This document shows positions 43,482 through 54,208 of a DNA stretch of 64,000 nucleotides, piece after piece. Origin of the DNA: Nonomuraea sp. PA05 (GTDB taxonomy: Bacteria; Actinomycetota; Actinomycetes; Streptosporangiales; Streptosporangiaceae); the NCBI RefSeq assembly GCF_008086045.1, contig NZ_VSEY01000032.1, positions 1 to 64,000 on the forward strand, in the 5' to 3' direction. Position 1 is the stretch's first letter, and each line of letters opens with the position of its first letter. The position numbers were made by a program, and so were the translations under genes. The notes under the pieces were generated by a model. It was not told the DNA's origin. It did not search any database and was given only the letters and a program-made list of their open reading frames with translations.

Positions 43482-45158
43482 TCAGGGGTGGGTTCGGGAG
43501 AGGGGGGAGGCGCCGCGGCGCCGGGCGTACCAGGTGACGGGGAGCACGACCAGCGAGGTCGCCAGCGTCAGCAGGATCGAGATCGCGCCGAGCATGCCGT
43601 AGTCGCCGTTGGCGAACACCTCGAGGATGCGGAAGCCCACCACCTCGTTGCCGGTGCCGGCCAGGATCGCCGAGGCGCTGATGTCCCCGGCGATGGTGAC
43701 GAACAGCAGCGCCCAGCCGGCCAGCAGGCCGGGCGCCATCAGGGGCGGCGTGATCCGGCGGAACGTGCGCGCCTGCCCGGCGCCGCTGATCCGGGAGGCG
43801 TCGGTGAGCTCGGGCGCGACCTGCCCGGCCGCGGCGTCGGAGGCGGTGGTGGCCTGCGGCATGTGCAGCGACACGTACGCCAGCATGAGGATCCACAGCG
43901 TGCCGCCCAGGTGGAACGGCGCCCCGCTGAACGCCAGCACGAACCCGACCGCGACGACCAGGTGCGACAGCGTCGGCGGGAACTTGATCGCCGCGTCCAC
44001 CAGCATCCCCGACCTCCGCCCCGACCGCCTGACCAGCACCGACACCACGGCCGCCGCCAGCACGCCGATCGTCGCGCACAGCACGCCCAGCACGAGGCTG
44101 TTGATCAGCGCCTCCTGGGTGGCGGTGTCGGTGAGGGTGCGGACGACGGCGTCGAGGTTGAGCCGCGACCAGTTCACGGCGCCGCTCCAGAAGCCGGTCA
44201 GCGACACCAGCACCAGCGCGCCGAGCGGCAGCACCGAGGTCAGCGCCAGGTAGGCGACGACGGCCGCCCGCACGGGCGCGCGCCACCGGCCCAGCCGCAG
44301 CGGGCGGGCCCTGGCGCCCTTGCCGCCCAGGCCGGCGGTGCGGGAGCTGCGCAGCAACCGGGTCTGGGCGTACCAGACGAGGGTGACGACCAGCATGACG
44401 ACGAGGTTCAGGCTGACCGCCACGCCGGTTTCCGGTGGGTAGGTGAACGACAGGAGCTGCACCACCCGTACCGACAGGATGTCCAGCCCGGCCTGGGGCG
44501 CGAGGATCGCCGGGATGGAGAACAGCCCGAAGCCGGTCCACACCACGAGCAGCGCGGCGGCGCCCAGGCTGGGCCGTACGGCGGGCAGCGAGACCCGGCA
44601 CAGGGTGCGCCACGGGCCGGCGCCGCTCACCCGCGACTGCTCCTCCAGGGCGGCGTCGGTGTTCCGCAGCCCCGCCGAGACGATCATGAAGACGTAAGGG
44701 ACCTGGTAGATGGTGTAGACGAAGATCAGGCCGTACCAGGAGTGGACGTCGACGGGACCTGGGCCGCCCAGGGCGCGCAGGAGCTGGTTGAGATAGCCGG
44801 AACGCTCCGAGCCGAGCAGCGACCAGCCGATCGCGCCCGCGATCGGCGGCAGCAGGAACGGCACCAGCGGCACCACGTCGGTGAGCAGTCCCATACGGGC
44901 GTCGGTCCGCTCGTTCACCCAGGCCAGGGCCGAGCCGATCACCATCGCCGCCAGCCCGCTGCCGCCCACCACCACCGCGGTGTGCCAGAGCAGGGTGGTC
45001 AACTCCGGCTGCGCGAGTGTCTCGCGGATCGGCGTGAGGTCGATCCGGCCGCCGGTGAAGAACGGCCGGACCACGACCAGGGCGAGCGGGTAGACCGCCA
45101 GCGCGCCCAGCGCCAGGGCCAGCAGCATGCCCGCGACCTGGAAGGGCGTGACCCTCAC
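43482..45158 (-). CDS. ABC transporter permease, fused two-domain (FbpB type)
   Basis: A 558-aa permease with about twelve helices in two homologous halves, each with an EAA-type loop (EQSRVSGAGPWRTLCRVSLP and ELTDASRISGAGQARTFRRI). This double-length form is typical of ferric-iron and 2-aminoethylphosphonate importers. The GTG at 45158 overlaps the stop of the binding-protein gene (GTGA). Together with the genes at 45155 and 42259 it is a complete importer. Confidence 0.9.
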   Translation of the reverse strand: MRVTPFQVAGMLLALALGALAVYPLALVVVRPFFTGGRIDLTPIRETLAQPELTTLLWHTAVVVGGSGLAAMVIGSALAWVNERTDARMGLLTDVVPLVPFLLPPIAGAIGWSLLGSERSGYLNQLLRALGGPGPVDVHSWYGLIFVYTIYQVPYVFMIVSAGLRNTDAALEEQSRVSGAGPWRTLCRVSLPAVRPSLGAAALLVVWTGFGLFSIPAILAPQAGLDILSVRVVQLLSFTYPPETGVAVSLNLVVMLVVTLVWYAQTRLLRSSRTAGLGGKGARARPLRLGRWRAPVRAAVVAYLALTSVLPLGALVLVSLTGFWSGAVNWSRLNLDAVVRTLTDTATQEALINSLVLGVLCATIGVLAAAVVSVLVRRSGRRSGMLVDAAIKFPPTLSHLVVAVGFVLAFSGAPFHLGGTLWILMLAYVSLHMPQATTASDAAAGQVAPELTDASRISGAGQARTFRRITPPLMAPGLLAGWALLFVTIAGDISASAILAGTGNEVVGFRILEVFANGDYGMLGAISILLTLATSLVVLPVTWYARRRGASPLSRTHP

Positions 45159-46189
45159 GTGAGGCCCAGCAGGGTGTTGATGCGTTCGGCGGGCGTGCCG
45201 GACAGGTCGCGGTTGAAGGCGTAGCGGGCCGGCAGCGTGGCGGGGTCGAGCGGCGAGCCGGAGCCGGGCACCGCGTTGAGCTTCTTGTTGCCCTCCGCGC
45301 TCATGAGGTAGTGCACGAACAACCGCGCCGCGTTCGGATGGGCGGCCTTGGCCGCCAGGCCGGGCACGATCTCGGGGCCGGTCGAGGCGGGCGGCTGCAC
45401 GTAGCCGACGGGCGCGCCCTTGCCCTTGAGGTCGTCGGCGATGGACTGCACGGCGGGCATGACGATGGCCGCCTCACCCGCCGCGAGCTGCTGCGTCGCC
45501 GGCGCGGCCCCGGGGGCCACCACCGGCTGCTGCGCCTTGAGCCTGGTGAGGTACTCCTCGCCGTACTCCTTGATGATGAGGTTCCAGAACGGGGTGTACG
45601 CGGCGGACGTCCGCGGATCCACCAGAATGATCTTGCCCTTCCACTTCGGGTCGAGGATGTCCTGCCAGTCCTGGACGGCGTCCGTGCCCTGTTGCGTGTT
45701 GACGGCGATGCCGGTCGGCTGGATCTGGATCACCGCGGTGCCCGCGCCGGGCAGCAGGTAATCGCCGGAGAAGCGGCCGGGGTAGCCGGGGATGTCCGCG
45801 TCGGCGAGCTTGACCGTCCAGCCCTTGGCCAGCGCCTGCGGCACGAACGGCGTGTAGGAGCCGACGAACAGGTCGGCGGCGGGCTTGCCGCTCTCCGCCT
45901 CGGCGGCGAAGCGCTGGGCAAGGTCGCTGGAGGTCAGCCGGATGAACTTGACCTTGATGCCGTACTCGCGCGCGAAGTCGTCCGAGACGGCCTTGGCGAT
46001 GTTCTCCGCCGGGACGCTGTACCAGACCAGCTCACCCTCCTTCTGCGCCGCCTCGATGAGCGAGCGCAGAGCCGGAGGGGCGTCGGCGGGGGCGGCCGGG
46101 CCGCCGCCCGCCTCCCCTGAGCCGCAGCCGGCGGCGAGCAGCAGGGCCGCGCAGCCGGCGGCGGCCGCGGACCGGAACCGAGAGATCAT
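45155..46189 (-). CDS. ABC transporter substrate-binding lipoprotein (iron/AEP type)
   Basis: A 344-aa SBP_bac_6/8-type binding protein with lipobox LAAGC (Cys22). The mature domain shows LIEAAQKEGELVWYSVPAEN, YGIKVKFIRLTSSDLAQRFA, DLFVGSYTPFVP and a C-terminal half with YLTRLKAQQPVVAPGAAPAT. Ferric-binding relatives use paired tyrosines late in the chain; I do not see a clear YY pair, so a phosphonate, carboxylate or other anion is more likely than iron. ATG overlaps the CapA-like gene stop; the stop overlaps the permease start. Confidence 0.88.
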   Translation of the reverse strand: MISRFRSAAAAGCAALLLAAGCGSGEAGGGPAAPADAPPALRSLIEAAQKEGELVWYSVPAENIAKAVSDDFAREYGIKVKFIRLTSSDLAQRFAAEAESGKPAADLFVGSYTPFVPQALAKGWTVKLADADIPGYPGRFSGDYLLPGAGTAVIQIQPTGIAVNTQQGTDAVQDWQDILDPKWKGKIILVDPRTSAAYTPFWNLIIKEYGEEYLTRLKAQQPVVAPGAAPATQQLAAGEAAIVMPAVQSIADDLKGKGAPVGYVQPPASTGPEIVPGLAAKAAHPNAARLFVHYLMSAEGNKKLNAVPGSGSPLDPATLPARYAFNRDLSGTPAERINTLLGLT

Positions 46190-47313
46190 GATTCCTCCGT
46201 TCGGACGATCAGGGCGTCGCCGTCCGGATCGAAGCGCGTGGTGAGACCCTGGTCCTCGCCGACCTCCCGGAGGTAGGCGGCGACCTCGGCGAAGCGGGCG
46301 TCATCCGGCTCCAGGAACTCGGGCCGGGACGAGCGGTCGATGTAGGCGGGCAGGATCGCGACCTCGCCGATGCCGTCCCGGGAGATCCGGCAGCGCACCG
46401 CGACCGTCTTGCGCGAGTCGTGCGGGAAGTTGTACGTGCTGCCGAGGTCGGGCTCCCACCCCGGATGCAGTCTCAGCAGCTCACGGAAGCCCTTGCTGGC
46501 CGCGTGCTCGGCGGTCATCGGCAGGTCCATGGCGAAGTTGCCGAGGCTGTAGAAGATCGCCTTGCCCCGGTGGACCTCGACGCCCTTCAGGATGTGGGCG
46601 TGGTGGCCGAGGATGAGGTCCGCGCCCGCGTCGATCGCCGCGTGCGCCACGTCGCGCTGGTAGTCGGCCAGCACCGCGGGCACGAAGTGGATGCCCCAGT
46701 GCAGGCTGACGATCACCACGTCGGCCCTCTCCCGCGCGCGCCCGACATCCTCGACGAGCGCGGCCAGGTCGTCGCGGTGCGGGTAGGTGAGGATCCGGCA
46801 CGGGGTTCCGGGCTGGTCGGGCTCGGTGGGCTCGTACACGGTGTGGGCGCGCATCGGCGCGCAGCCCGGCCGCCGCTCGGTCGCCCAGTAGTCGGCGGGC
46901 AGGATGCTGCAGTACGCCAGGAACGCGATTTTTGTCCCGGCCCGCTCGACGACGCGTGGCTCGCGGGCCGCGGCGATGTCCTGGCCGACGCCGAGCACGG
47001 TGATGTCCTGGCCGGTCAGAGCGTCGATGGTGTCGAAGAAGCCGTCGGCGCCCCAGTCCATGCAGTGGTTGCCGGCCCAGGACACCACGTCGAACCCGGC
47101 CCGCCGCAGCGACCCGGCGGTGGCGGGGGCCGCGCGGGCCGTGTGCCGGACCTGGGGCAGGCGGCTGCCGCGGTCGGTGAGGTTCATCTCGAGCTGGCAG
47201 AAGGCCAGGTCGCCGCCGCTGAGCGTGGGGCCGGTCCTGGTGAACAGGGTGTCGGGGTCGGGGCGTTCCGGGCCGACGTCGCCGACGGCGTACAGGGTGA
47301 GCTCGTCGTTCAT
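46186..47313 (-). CDS. CapA-like metallophosphatase, cytosolic (second copy)
   Basis: A 375-aa paralogue of the protein at 37277-38395. Motifs: LYAVGDVGPERPDPDTLF, CQLEMNL (near the usual NLE), WAGNHCMDWGADGFFDT, VSLHWGIHFVP, LGHHAHILKGVEVHRGKAIF and YSLGNF. These ligands are closer to the CapA consensus than in the first copy. No signal peptide. It lies in an importer operon between an MmgE/PrpD gene and a substrate-binding protein, overlapping both by 4 bases. Two copies in two converging operons suggest that the same bond type is attacked in two substrates or two steps. Confidence 0.85.
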   Translation of the reverse strand: MNDELTLYAVGDVGPERPDPDTLFTRTGPTLSGGDLAFCQLEMNLTDRGSRLPQVRHTARAAPATAGSLRRAGFDVVSWAGNHCMDWGADGFFDTIDALTGQDITVLGVGQDIAAAREPRVVERAGTKIAFLAYCSILPADYWATERRPGCAPMRAHTVYEPTEPDQPGTPCRILTYPHRDDLAALVEDVGRARERADVVIVSLHWGIHFVPAVLADYQRDVAHAAIDAGADLILGHHAHILKGVEVHRGKAIFYSLGNFAMDLPMTAEHAASKGFRELLRLHPGWEPDLGSTYNFPHDSRKTVAVRCRISRDGIGEVAILPAYIDRSSRPEFLEPDDARFAEVAAYLREVGEDQGLTTRFDPDGDALIVRTEES

Positions 47314-48686
47314 GCCTTCCTCCTCGTCGCTTCGAGCACCGCCGCGACCGGGCCGCCGTCCGCGAGTGCCCGCACGGCGTCTCGTACGGCGCGGGCGGCG
47401 CGATCGCCGATGACCCCGCCGGCCAGGCCCAGGAACTTGGCCTCGACCTCCTCGCCCGGCATCGGCGCGCCGGGGCTGCCGGGGGCCTCGGCCAGCCGGG
47501 CGGGCTCGCGGCCGTCGCGCAGCCGTACCCGCACCCTGGCCAGCAGACGCGCGGGGAAGGCGGCCTCGGCCTCGGCGTCGTGCTCCAGCCGGACGCGTCC
47601 GGCCAGCGCCGAGACCTCCGGCAGGTCGAACCCGGCGGCCTCCAGCCGGGCGTAGTGCTCGGGGCCGTTGCCGCCGAGCACGAGGTGCATGGCCACCGCG
47701 TGCCGGGCGCTGAACTGGGCCTCGGTCATGTCGCGCGGATCCGCGCCGGCCGCGCCGACGTGCGCGCGGGTGGCGTCGTCCACCCCGACGACGACCTCCT
47801 CGATCTCCCGCGGATCCGGCAGCTCGGCACGCAGCTCGGCCAGTGCCTGGAGCGGCGCCTGGATGCCCGCGCAGACGCAGTACCGCTTGAGCGCGAGCCC
47901 GTGCAGCTCCCACCGCTCGCCGAGCCCGTCCGTCAGCGCGGCCGGGCGGGCGTGGGCGGCGAACGCGCGCAGCAGGCCGCGCGGTCCCTCCACGGCGGTG
48001 CGCGGCCCGGTGAACCCGTCCCCTGCCAGGGTCGCCGAGCGGATGCCGGCCATCGCGGCCAGGCCCGCGTGCAGGCGCTTGACCTCGCCGCCCGAGCGCG
48101 TGTACTCGGTCACGCCGCCCGCCTGGCTGGCCGCCAGCCCGTACGCCGACGCGGTCGTGCCGGGATCCAGCCCGCGCAGGCGGCAGGCCACCGCCGCCGC
48201 GCCGAAGACGCCGTGCACGCCGGTGACGTGGAAGCCCCGGTCGGAGGTGAGGGAGGGCGTCGTGGCCAGCCCGAACCGCACCACCGTCTCGAAGCCCGCG
48301 GCGGCGGCGGCCAGCGCCTCGCGGCCGTCCGCGCCGAGCTCCTCGCCGACGGCCAGCACGGCGGGGACGACGACGCAGCCCGGGTGGGCCAGCGCGGGCA
48401 GGGCGTAGTCGTCGATCTCGAAGCCGTGCCCGGCTGTGGCGTTGGCCAGCGCCGCCCACTCGGGACGGGCGGTCGCGCCGGTGCCGTACACGGTGCACGG
48501 ACCCGGCGCGGTCTCGCGCAGCGCGTACCGGCGGACCACGGCGTTCCAGGGCTTCGCCGAGCCGGCCAGCCCGGCGCCGACCGCGTCCAGGAGGTGCCAG
48601 GTGATCCGCTCCACCACCTCCGGCGGCAGATCGGCGAAGGCCAGCCCCGAGGCGAATCCGGCCAGCCCGGCGGTGGCCCCGCTCAT
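47310..48686 (-). CDS. MmgE/PrpD family protein
   Basis: A 458-aa protein with the full MmgE/PrpD layout: an N-terminal helical domain (DLPPEVVERITWHLLDAVGA, then NATAGHGFEIDDYALPALAH) and a C-terminal lid (LHGLALKRYCVCAGIQAPLQ). The fold includes 2-methylcitrate dehydratase, cis-aconitate decarboxylase and iminodisuccinate epimerase, acting on polycarboxylates. The conserved HGFEIDD and HPG residues match the active-site segment. No neighbouring methylcitrate synthase or lyase is present, so a propionate pathway is unlikely. It fits uptake and breakdown of a carboxylate. Its stop overlaps the CapA-like gene start. Confidence 0.88.
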   Translation of the reverse strand: MSGATAGLAGFASGLAFADLPPEVVERITWHLLDAVGAGLAGSAKPWNAVVRRYALRETAPGPCTVYGTGATARPEWAALANATAGHGFEIDDYALPALAHPGCVVVPAVLAVGEELGADGREALAAAAAGFETVVRFGLATTPSLTSDRGFHVTGVHGVFGAAAVACRLRGLDPGTTASAYGLAASQAGGVTEYTRSGGEVKRLHAGLAAMAGIRSATLAGDGFTGPRTAVEGPRGLLRAFAAHARPAALTDGLGERWELHGLALKRYCVCAGIQAPLQALAELRAELPDPREIEEVVVGVDDATRAHVGAAGADPRDMTEAQFSARHAVAMHLVLGGNGPEHYARLEAAGFDLPEVSALAGRVRLEHDAEAEAAFPARLLARVRVRLRDGREPARLAEAPGSPGAPMPGEEVEAKFLGLAGGVIGDRAARAVRDAVRALADGGPVAAVLEATRRKA

Positions 48687-48696
48687 GCGGCCCCGC

Positions 48697-49691
48697 TCAT
48701 GTGGTGCCGCCGGTGAGCGGGAGGTGACAGGCCGCCTGGTGGTCGTCGCCGGTGAGCGGGAAGTGGCAGGCCGCCTGATGGTCGTCGCCGACGTCGCGCA
48801 GCGGCGGCGTCCGCTCCGCGCACACCGGCTGTGCCAGCGGGCAGCGGGTGCGGAAGCGGCAGCCGGACGGCGGGTCCAGCGGCGAGGGCACCTCGCCCGT
48901 CAGCGGCGGCCCCGGCGGCGGGGCGTCCGGGTCGGGCACGGGCACGGCGTCCAGCAGGGCGCGCGTGTAGGGGTGGGCGGGCCTGGCGTACACCGCCGAG
49001 ACCTCGCCGATCTCCACGATCCGGCCCAGGTACATGACCGCGACCCGATCGCTCACGTTGCGCACCACGCCGAGATCGTGCGAGATGAACAGCAGCGACA
49101 GGCCGTGCCTGTCCTTGACGTCCCGCAGCAGGTTGAGGACCTGCGCCTGCACGGAGACGTCCAGCGAGGCGACCGGCTCGTCGCAGATCAGCAGCTCCGG
49201 CCCCAGCACCAGCGCACGGGCGATGGCGATGCGCTGGCACTGCCCGCCGGAGAACTCGTGCGCCCGCCGTCCGCCCACCGCCGCCGGGTCGAGGCCCACC
49301 TCGGCCAGGGCGGCGTCCACCCTCTCGCCGGCCGCCCGGCGATCCTGGCCGGCGATGACCAGCCCTTCGGCCACCAGGTCACGGACCTTGCGGCCGGGGT
49401 TCAGCGCGGAGCGGGGATCCTGCCAGACGATCTGCAGCCGGCCGCGCAGCTCACGCAGGCGACGACGGGACAAGGTGGTCAGCTCCGTCCCGCCGAAGCG
49501 GACGCTGCCCTCGTCGGGCGGCGGCAGTTGCAGGACCGCCCGGCCCGTCGTGGACTTGCCGCAGCCCGACTCGCCCACCAGCCCGAGCGTCTGCCCGCGC
49601 CGCAGCGTGAATCCGACCCCGGACACCGCCTCGACCGTGCCGCCGGGCACGCGGAACCGCTTGACCAGGTTCTCCACCCGCAGCAGAGCCG

Positions 49692-49695
<4 letters not shown>
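48697..49695 (-). CDS. Oligopeptide-type ABC ATP-binding protein (OppF-like)
   Basis: A 332-aa ATPase: Walker A GESGCGKS, Q-loop IVWQDPRSALNPG, signature FSGGQCQR, Walker B LLICDEPVASLDVS, then the oligopeptide C-terminal domain with CRFRTRCPLAQPVC. The C-terminus carries a 13-residue tandem duplication (GDDHQAACHFPLT twice), encoded by a 39-bp repeat at 48712-48788. Its start overlaps the stop of the OppD-like gene. Ten bases separate it from the MmgE/PrpD gene. Confidence 0.92.
48712..48789 (-). repeat. 39-bp in-frame tandem duplication at the OppF-like C-terminus
   Basis: Two copies start at 48712 and 48751 and differ at a few bases. They encode GDDHQAACHFPLT and GDDHQAACHLPLT. The duplicated piece contains one of the cysteines of the C-terminal Opp/Dpp motif. 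Confidence 0.75.
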
Positions 49696-50698
<1,003 letters not shown>

Positions 50699-50702
<4 letters not shown>

Positions 50703-51541
50703 GACACCTCACCCGCCCACGCGCGCAGCCGCTCGCCGGCGGTGTTGAACGCCAGCACGGTGAGGAACATGGCCGCGCACGGCACCAGCACGAGCTGGGG
50801 CGCGACGGCCAGGAAGTCCTTGCCGGCCGCGATCATCGCGCCCCAGCTCGGGGCAGGTGGCGGGATGCCCACGCCGAGAAAGCTCAACGCCCCCTCCATC
50901 ATGATCATCATGGCGGCCGTCACGACGGCGTACGAGGCCACCGGGGCCACGCAACCGGGCAGCAGCTCGCGGAACAGCAGCCGGCCGTGCCCGGCGCCGA
51001 GCGCCTGGGCCGCCACGAAGTACTCCCGGCTGAGCCGCGACAGCGCCGCCGCCTTGGCCAGCCGGGCGAACGGCGGCACGAACAGCAGGCCGAGGCTCAC
51101 CACGAGCGTCCCCACACCCGGGCGCACGACCGCGGCCAGGGCGAGCAGGAGCAGCAGCGGAGGGAAGGCGAGGATCGCGTCGAGCAGGACGCCGATGGCC
51201 GACTCCGCGACCCCGCGCAGGTAGGCCGCCAGCACCCCGAGCAGGCCGCCCGCCACGGCGGCCAGCAAGGTCGCCCCGAGGCTGACGGCGAGCGAGATGC
51301 GCGCCCCGTACACGAGCCTGGACAGCACCGACCGCCCGATGCCGTCGGTGCCGAGCACCTCGGGGAAGGCGGCGAACGGGGGCAGGTTCGGCCCGCCCAC
51401 CGGCGCGTCCGGCGCGACGAGCGGCAGGAGGCCCGCGCCGAGCGCGAGCAGCGAGAGCAGCGCGAGCCAGCTCGCGGCCGCCCACGTGGCGAGGCGCGGA
51501 CGGCGACGGACGGCGACGCGGATGGCGGTGGCGGCCGTCAT
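50699..51541 (-). CDS. Oligopeptide-type ABC permease (DppC-like)
   Basis: A 280-aa permease with about six helices and the EAA loop REYFVAAQALGAGHGRLLFR. An N-terminal OppC-type cap (RRPRLATWAAASWLALLSLL) precedes the transport domain. It overlaps the DppB-like gene and the OppD-like gene by 4 bases each. ATG at 51541. Confidence 0.9.
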
Positions 51542-52530
51542 CGTGATCGTGTCCTCGGGTCGAGCACCGTGTAGCCGACGTCGACCAGGGCGTTCACCAG
51601 CACGTACGTGATGGCGACCAGCACCACCAGCCCTTGGATGACCGGGATGTCCTTGGCCGGGATGGACTGCAGCGCGAGCCCGCCCAGCCCCGGCAGCGCG
51701 AACAGGCTCTCCACGACCACCGAGCCCGCCAGCAGCCGGCCGAACACCACGGCCGCCATCGTCACCAGCGGCAGCGCCGACGGCCGCAGCACGTGCCGGA
51801 ACAGGATGTAGCGGCGGGGCAGCCCGCGGGTGGCCGCCGTACGGACGAAGTCCTCCCGCAGCGTGGCCGCGACGTCGCCGCGCAGCAGGCGCAGCAGCGC
51901 GGGCGTCTCGCCCACGGCCAGGGCCACCGCGGGCAGGAGCGCGTAGTGCAGGTTCGCCGCGATCCCGTCCGACGGCGGCGCCCATCCCGACACCGGGAAC
52001 CAGCCGGTGGTCAGGGCCAGCAGGTAGATGAGCACCACGCCGGCCACGAACACCGGGATCGACATCAGCGCCGAGGCCGCCGCCGTGACCGCCCGGTCCA
52101 GCGCGCCGCCGACCCGCGAGCCCGTCCGGACGCCGAGCGGGATGGCGATCAGCAGGGAGATCCCCACCGCCAGCAGGGCGATCTCCAGCGTGACGGGCAG
52201 CCGTTCGAGGATCGTGGCCAGCACGGGCTGGTCCGACTGGATGGACCGGCCGAGGTCGCCGGTCAGCAGGCCGCCCAGCCAGTCCAGGTAGCGCTCGGGA
52301 AAGGGCCGGTCGAAGCCGTACGCGGCATCGAGCTCCGCGATCTGCTCAGGCGTGGCGGACGGGCCGAGGATCGCGACGGCGGGGGAGCCAGGGATGAGCT
52401 CGACCAGTGCCGCCGCGGCCAGGGTGACCAGCAGGAGCACCGCGACCAGGTGGGCGGCCCGCCGCGCGGCCCGGCCCAGCCGGGCGCGCGGCCCGCCTGC
52501 TCGCGCTGCCGCGAGGGTGCCGACGGCCAT
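51538..52530 (-). CDS. Oligopeptide-type ABC permease (DppB-like)
   Basis: A 330-aa permease with the BPD_transp_1 N-terminal part (PGSPAVAILGPSATPEQIAE, then RYLDWLGGLLTGDLGRSI) and EAA loop REDFVRTAATRGLPRRYILF. The N-terminal basic tail is slightly longer than usual. It is three bases after the stop of the binding-protein gene. Part of a complete five-gene peptide/nickel-type importer. Confidence 0.9.
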   Translation of the reverse strand: MAVGTLAAARAGGPRARLGRAARRAAHLVAVLLLVTLAAAALVELIPGSPAVAILGPSATPEQIAELDAAYGFDRPFPERYLDWLGGLLTGDLGRSIQSDQPVLATILERLPVTLEIALLAVGISLLIAIPLGVRTGSRVGGALDRAVTAAASALMSIPVFVAGVVLIYLLALTTGWFPVSGWAPPSDGIAANLHYALLPAVALAVGETPALLRLLRGDVAATLREDFVRTAATRGLPRRYILFRHVLRPSALPLVTMAAVVFGRLLAGSVVVESLFALPGLGGLALQSIPAKDIPVIQGLVVLVAITYVLVNALVDVGYTVLDPRTRSR

Positions 52531-52533
52531 GCC

Positions 52534-54090
52534 TCAGCTCCCGCCCAGCCCGAGCCGGTCGTAGAGCAGCGCGCCGTCACCCTGCAGCGTCAGCCCGGTC
52601 AGCTTGGCGCTGTGCACGGTGTAGGCGATCTGCGACCGGTACGGCAGCACCGGCAGGTCGGTCATGACCAGCCGTTCCACGGTGGTGTACGCCTCGCGCC
52701 GGGTGGCTTCGTCGGCGCTGTCGCGGCCCTGGTCCAGGGCGGCGTCCACCTCGTCGTTGGCGTAGCCCATGTAGTTGGTCTGGCCGCCGCTGTGCAGCAG
52801 CTTGTACAGGTTCGGCTCGGGGTCGGCGACCGGCACGATCTGCGCCGACAGCGCGAAGTCGCGGTTGGTGAACACCTTGCGGTCCAGCGCGGCGTTGTCG
52901 AGCACCTCGATCTCCACCTTGATGTTCCTGAGCGTGCTGAGGCGGCTTTGCAGGTACTCGGCGGTGCGGCGGAAGAACCCGCTCGCGGGCATGGAGACGG
53001 TGAAGCTCAGCGGCTCGCCGGCGGCGGCGAGCTCGTCGAGCAGCCGCTGCGCCTCGGCCACGTTCTGGGCGGGCAGGACGCTCGCGGCGGGGCGGAACGG
53101 CGAGGAGGCGCCGTAGAGACTGCCGGGCGTCGTGGAGCCGGGGTCGACGATCTGCGCCATCTCCTTGGTGTTCAGGGCCAGGACCACTGCCTTGCGAGCC
53201 TTGGCGTCGTCGAAGGGGGCACGCGCCGTGTTGAAGATCAGCATCGGGCCGCCGCCCGCGGCGGCCTGCGTGACCTGCAGTCCGGAGCCTTTCGCGCGCT
53301 GGACGAAGGACAGGTCGGAGCCGGGGACGGCCGCCTGGGCCTGCCCGCTGGCCACGGCGTTGATCCGCTGCGCCGGGTCGGCGATCACCTTGAAGGTCAG
53401 GGTGTCCAGCAGCGGGGCGCCCTGCTGGTGGTAGGAGGGGTTGCGGGTCAGCGTCATGTGGTCGTCGCGGACCCATTCCCTCAGCATGAACGGGCCCGCG
53501 CCGACCGGCCGCTGGGCGAACGCGGCGGCGTCCTTCCTGATCGCGGCCGGTGAGCCGACGAACGCCAGGCTCGTGGCGACGACGTGGTCGAAGCCGAGGT
53601 TGCCCCTGGCCAGCTCGATGACCAGGGTCCGCTCGTCGCTCGCCCGGAACGTGGCGCCCTTGACCAGCGGGGCCAGCGGCGAGCGGGTCTTCGGGTCGGC
53701 GATGCGGTCGTAGTTGAACTTGACCGCCTCGGCGTCCAGTGGCGTGCCGTCGCTGAACTTCAGGCCGGCACGGAGCTTCATCGTCCACACCTTGCCGTCC
53801 TCGGCGGCCGTCAGGCTCTCGCCGAGGCCGGGGCTCACCTCGCCGGTGCTCGCATCCGACCAGAACAGCAGGCCGAAGATGGCCGACAGGCGGTTGGCGT
53901 CCCCTGATGGGGTGAGGTTGAACAACTGGGCGGGGTCGAGCCCGCGGACCGCTTCGACGCCCAGGACGACGGTGGCGGTTCCACCCTTGCCGGGCGCCGG
54001 TTGAGCGGCCTGCTGGGTCTGGGCGCCTGGGGAGCAGGCGGCGGACAAGAAGATCAATGCGCTGGCGGCGGCCGTCAGTCGATGTGGCAC
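52534..54090 (-). CDS. ABC transporter substrate-binding lipoprotein (peptide/nickel type)
   Basis: The GTG at 54090 starts a 518-aa SBP_bac_5 protein with lipobox LSAAC (Cys19). Signature segments: VRGLDPAQLFNLTPSGDANR, DGKVWTMKLRAGLKFSDGTP, AVKFNYDRIADPKTRSPLAP and VGAGPFMLREW. The family binds peptides but also nickel, opines and aryl glycosides, so the ligand is open. It is the first gene of the ten-gene leftward operon. Two palindromes at 54166-54208 lie about 75-118 bases upstream in the region shared with the second PaaX gene. Confidence 0.9.
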   Translation of the reverse strand: MPHRLTAAASALIFLSAACSPGAQTQQAAQPAPGKGGTATVVLGVEAVRGLDPAQLFNLTPSGDANRLSAIFGLLFWSDASTGEVSPGLGESLTAAEDGKVWTMKLRAGLKFSDGTPLDAEAVKFNYDRIADPKTRSPLAPLVKGATFRASDERTLVIELARGNLGFDHVVATSLAFVGSPAAIRKDAAAFAQRPVGAGPFMLREWVRDDHMTLTRNPSYHQQGAPLLDTLTFKVIADPAQRINAVASGQAQAAVPGSDLSFVQRAKGSGLQVTQAAAGGGPMLIFNTARAPFDDAKARKAVVLALNTKEMAQIVDPGSTTPGSLYGASSPFRPAASVLPAQNVAEAQRLLDELAAAGEPLSFTVSMPASGFFRRTAEYLQSRLSTLRNIKVEIEVLDNAALDRKVFTNRDFALSAQIVPVADPEPNLYKLLHSGGQTNYMGYANDEVDAALDQGRDSADEATRREAYTTVERLVMTDLPVLPYRSQIAYTVHSAKLTGLTLQGDGALLYDRLGLGGS

Positions 54091-54165
54091 TGGGCACCCC
54101 AAGAGAGAGGTCTGGGGGACGGCGGCCCTGCTCGGCAGGCGGGCCGCGCCCGGAGGATTTTCATA

Positions 54166-54208
54166 TGTGTAACACAAAGCACATCGAGCGTAAATAGATG
54201 TGCCACAT
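54166..54208. promoter_or_regulatory. Pair of palindromic operator candidates
   Basis: TGTGTAACACA (54166-54176) and ATGTGCCACAT (54198-54208) share a TGTG-N3-CACA core and are centred 32 bases apart, close to three helical turns. They lie in an AT-rich patch between the leftward operon and the second PaaX gene. The PaaX protein is the obvious candidate binder, by position only. Confidence 0.55.

Noticed and set aside
45155..46189. Ferric-iron uptake as the role of the second importer
   Set aside because: The binding protein lacks an obvious paired-tyrosine iron site and the operon has no other iron genes, so the ligand is left open.
47310..48686. MmgE/PrpD gene read as part of a methylcitrate (propionate) pathway
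   Set aside because: No methylcitrate synthase or methylisocitrate lyase is present; the gene is locked into an importer/CapA operon instead.
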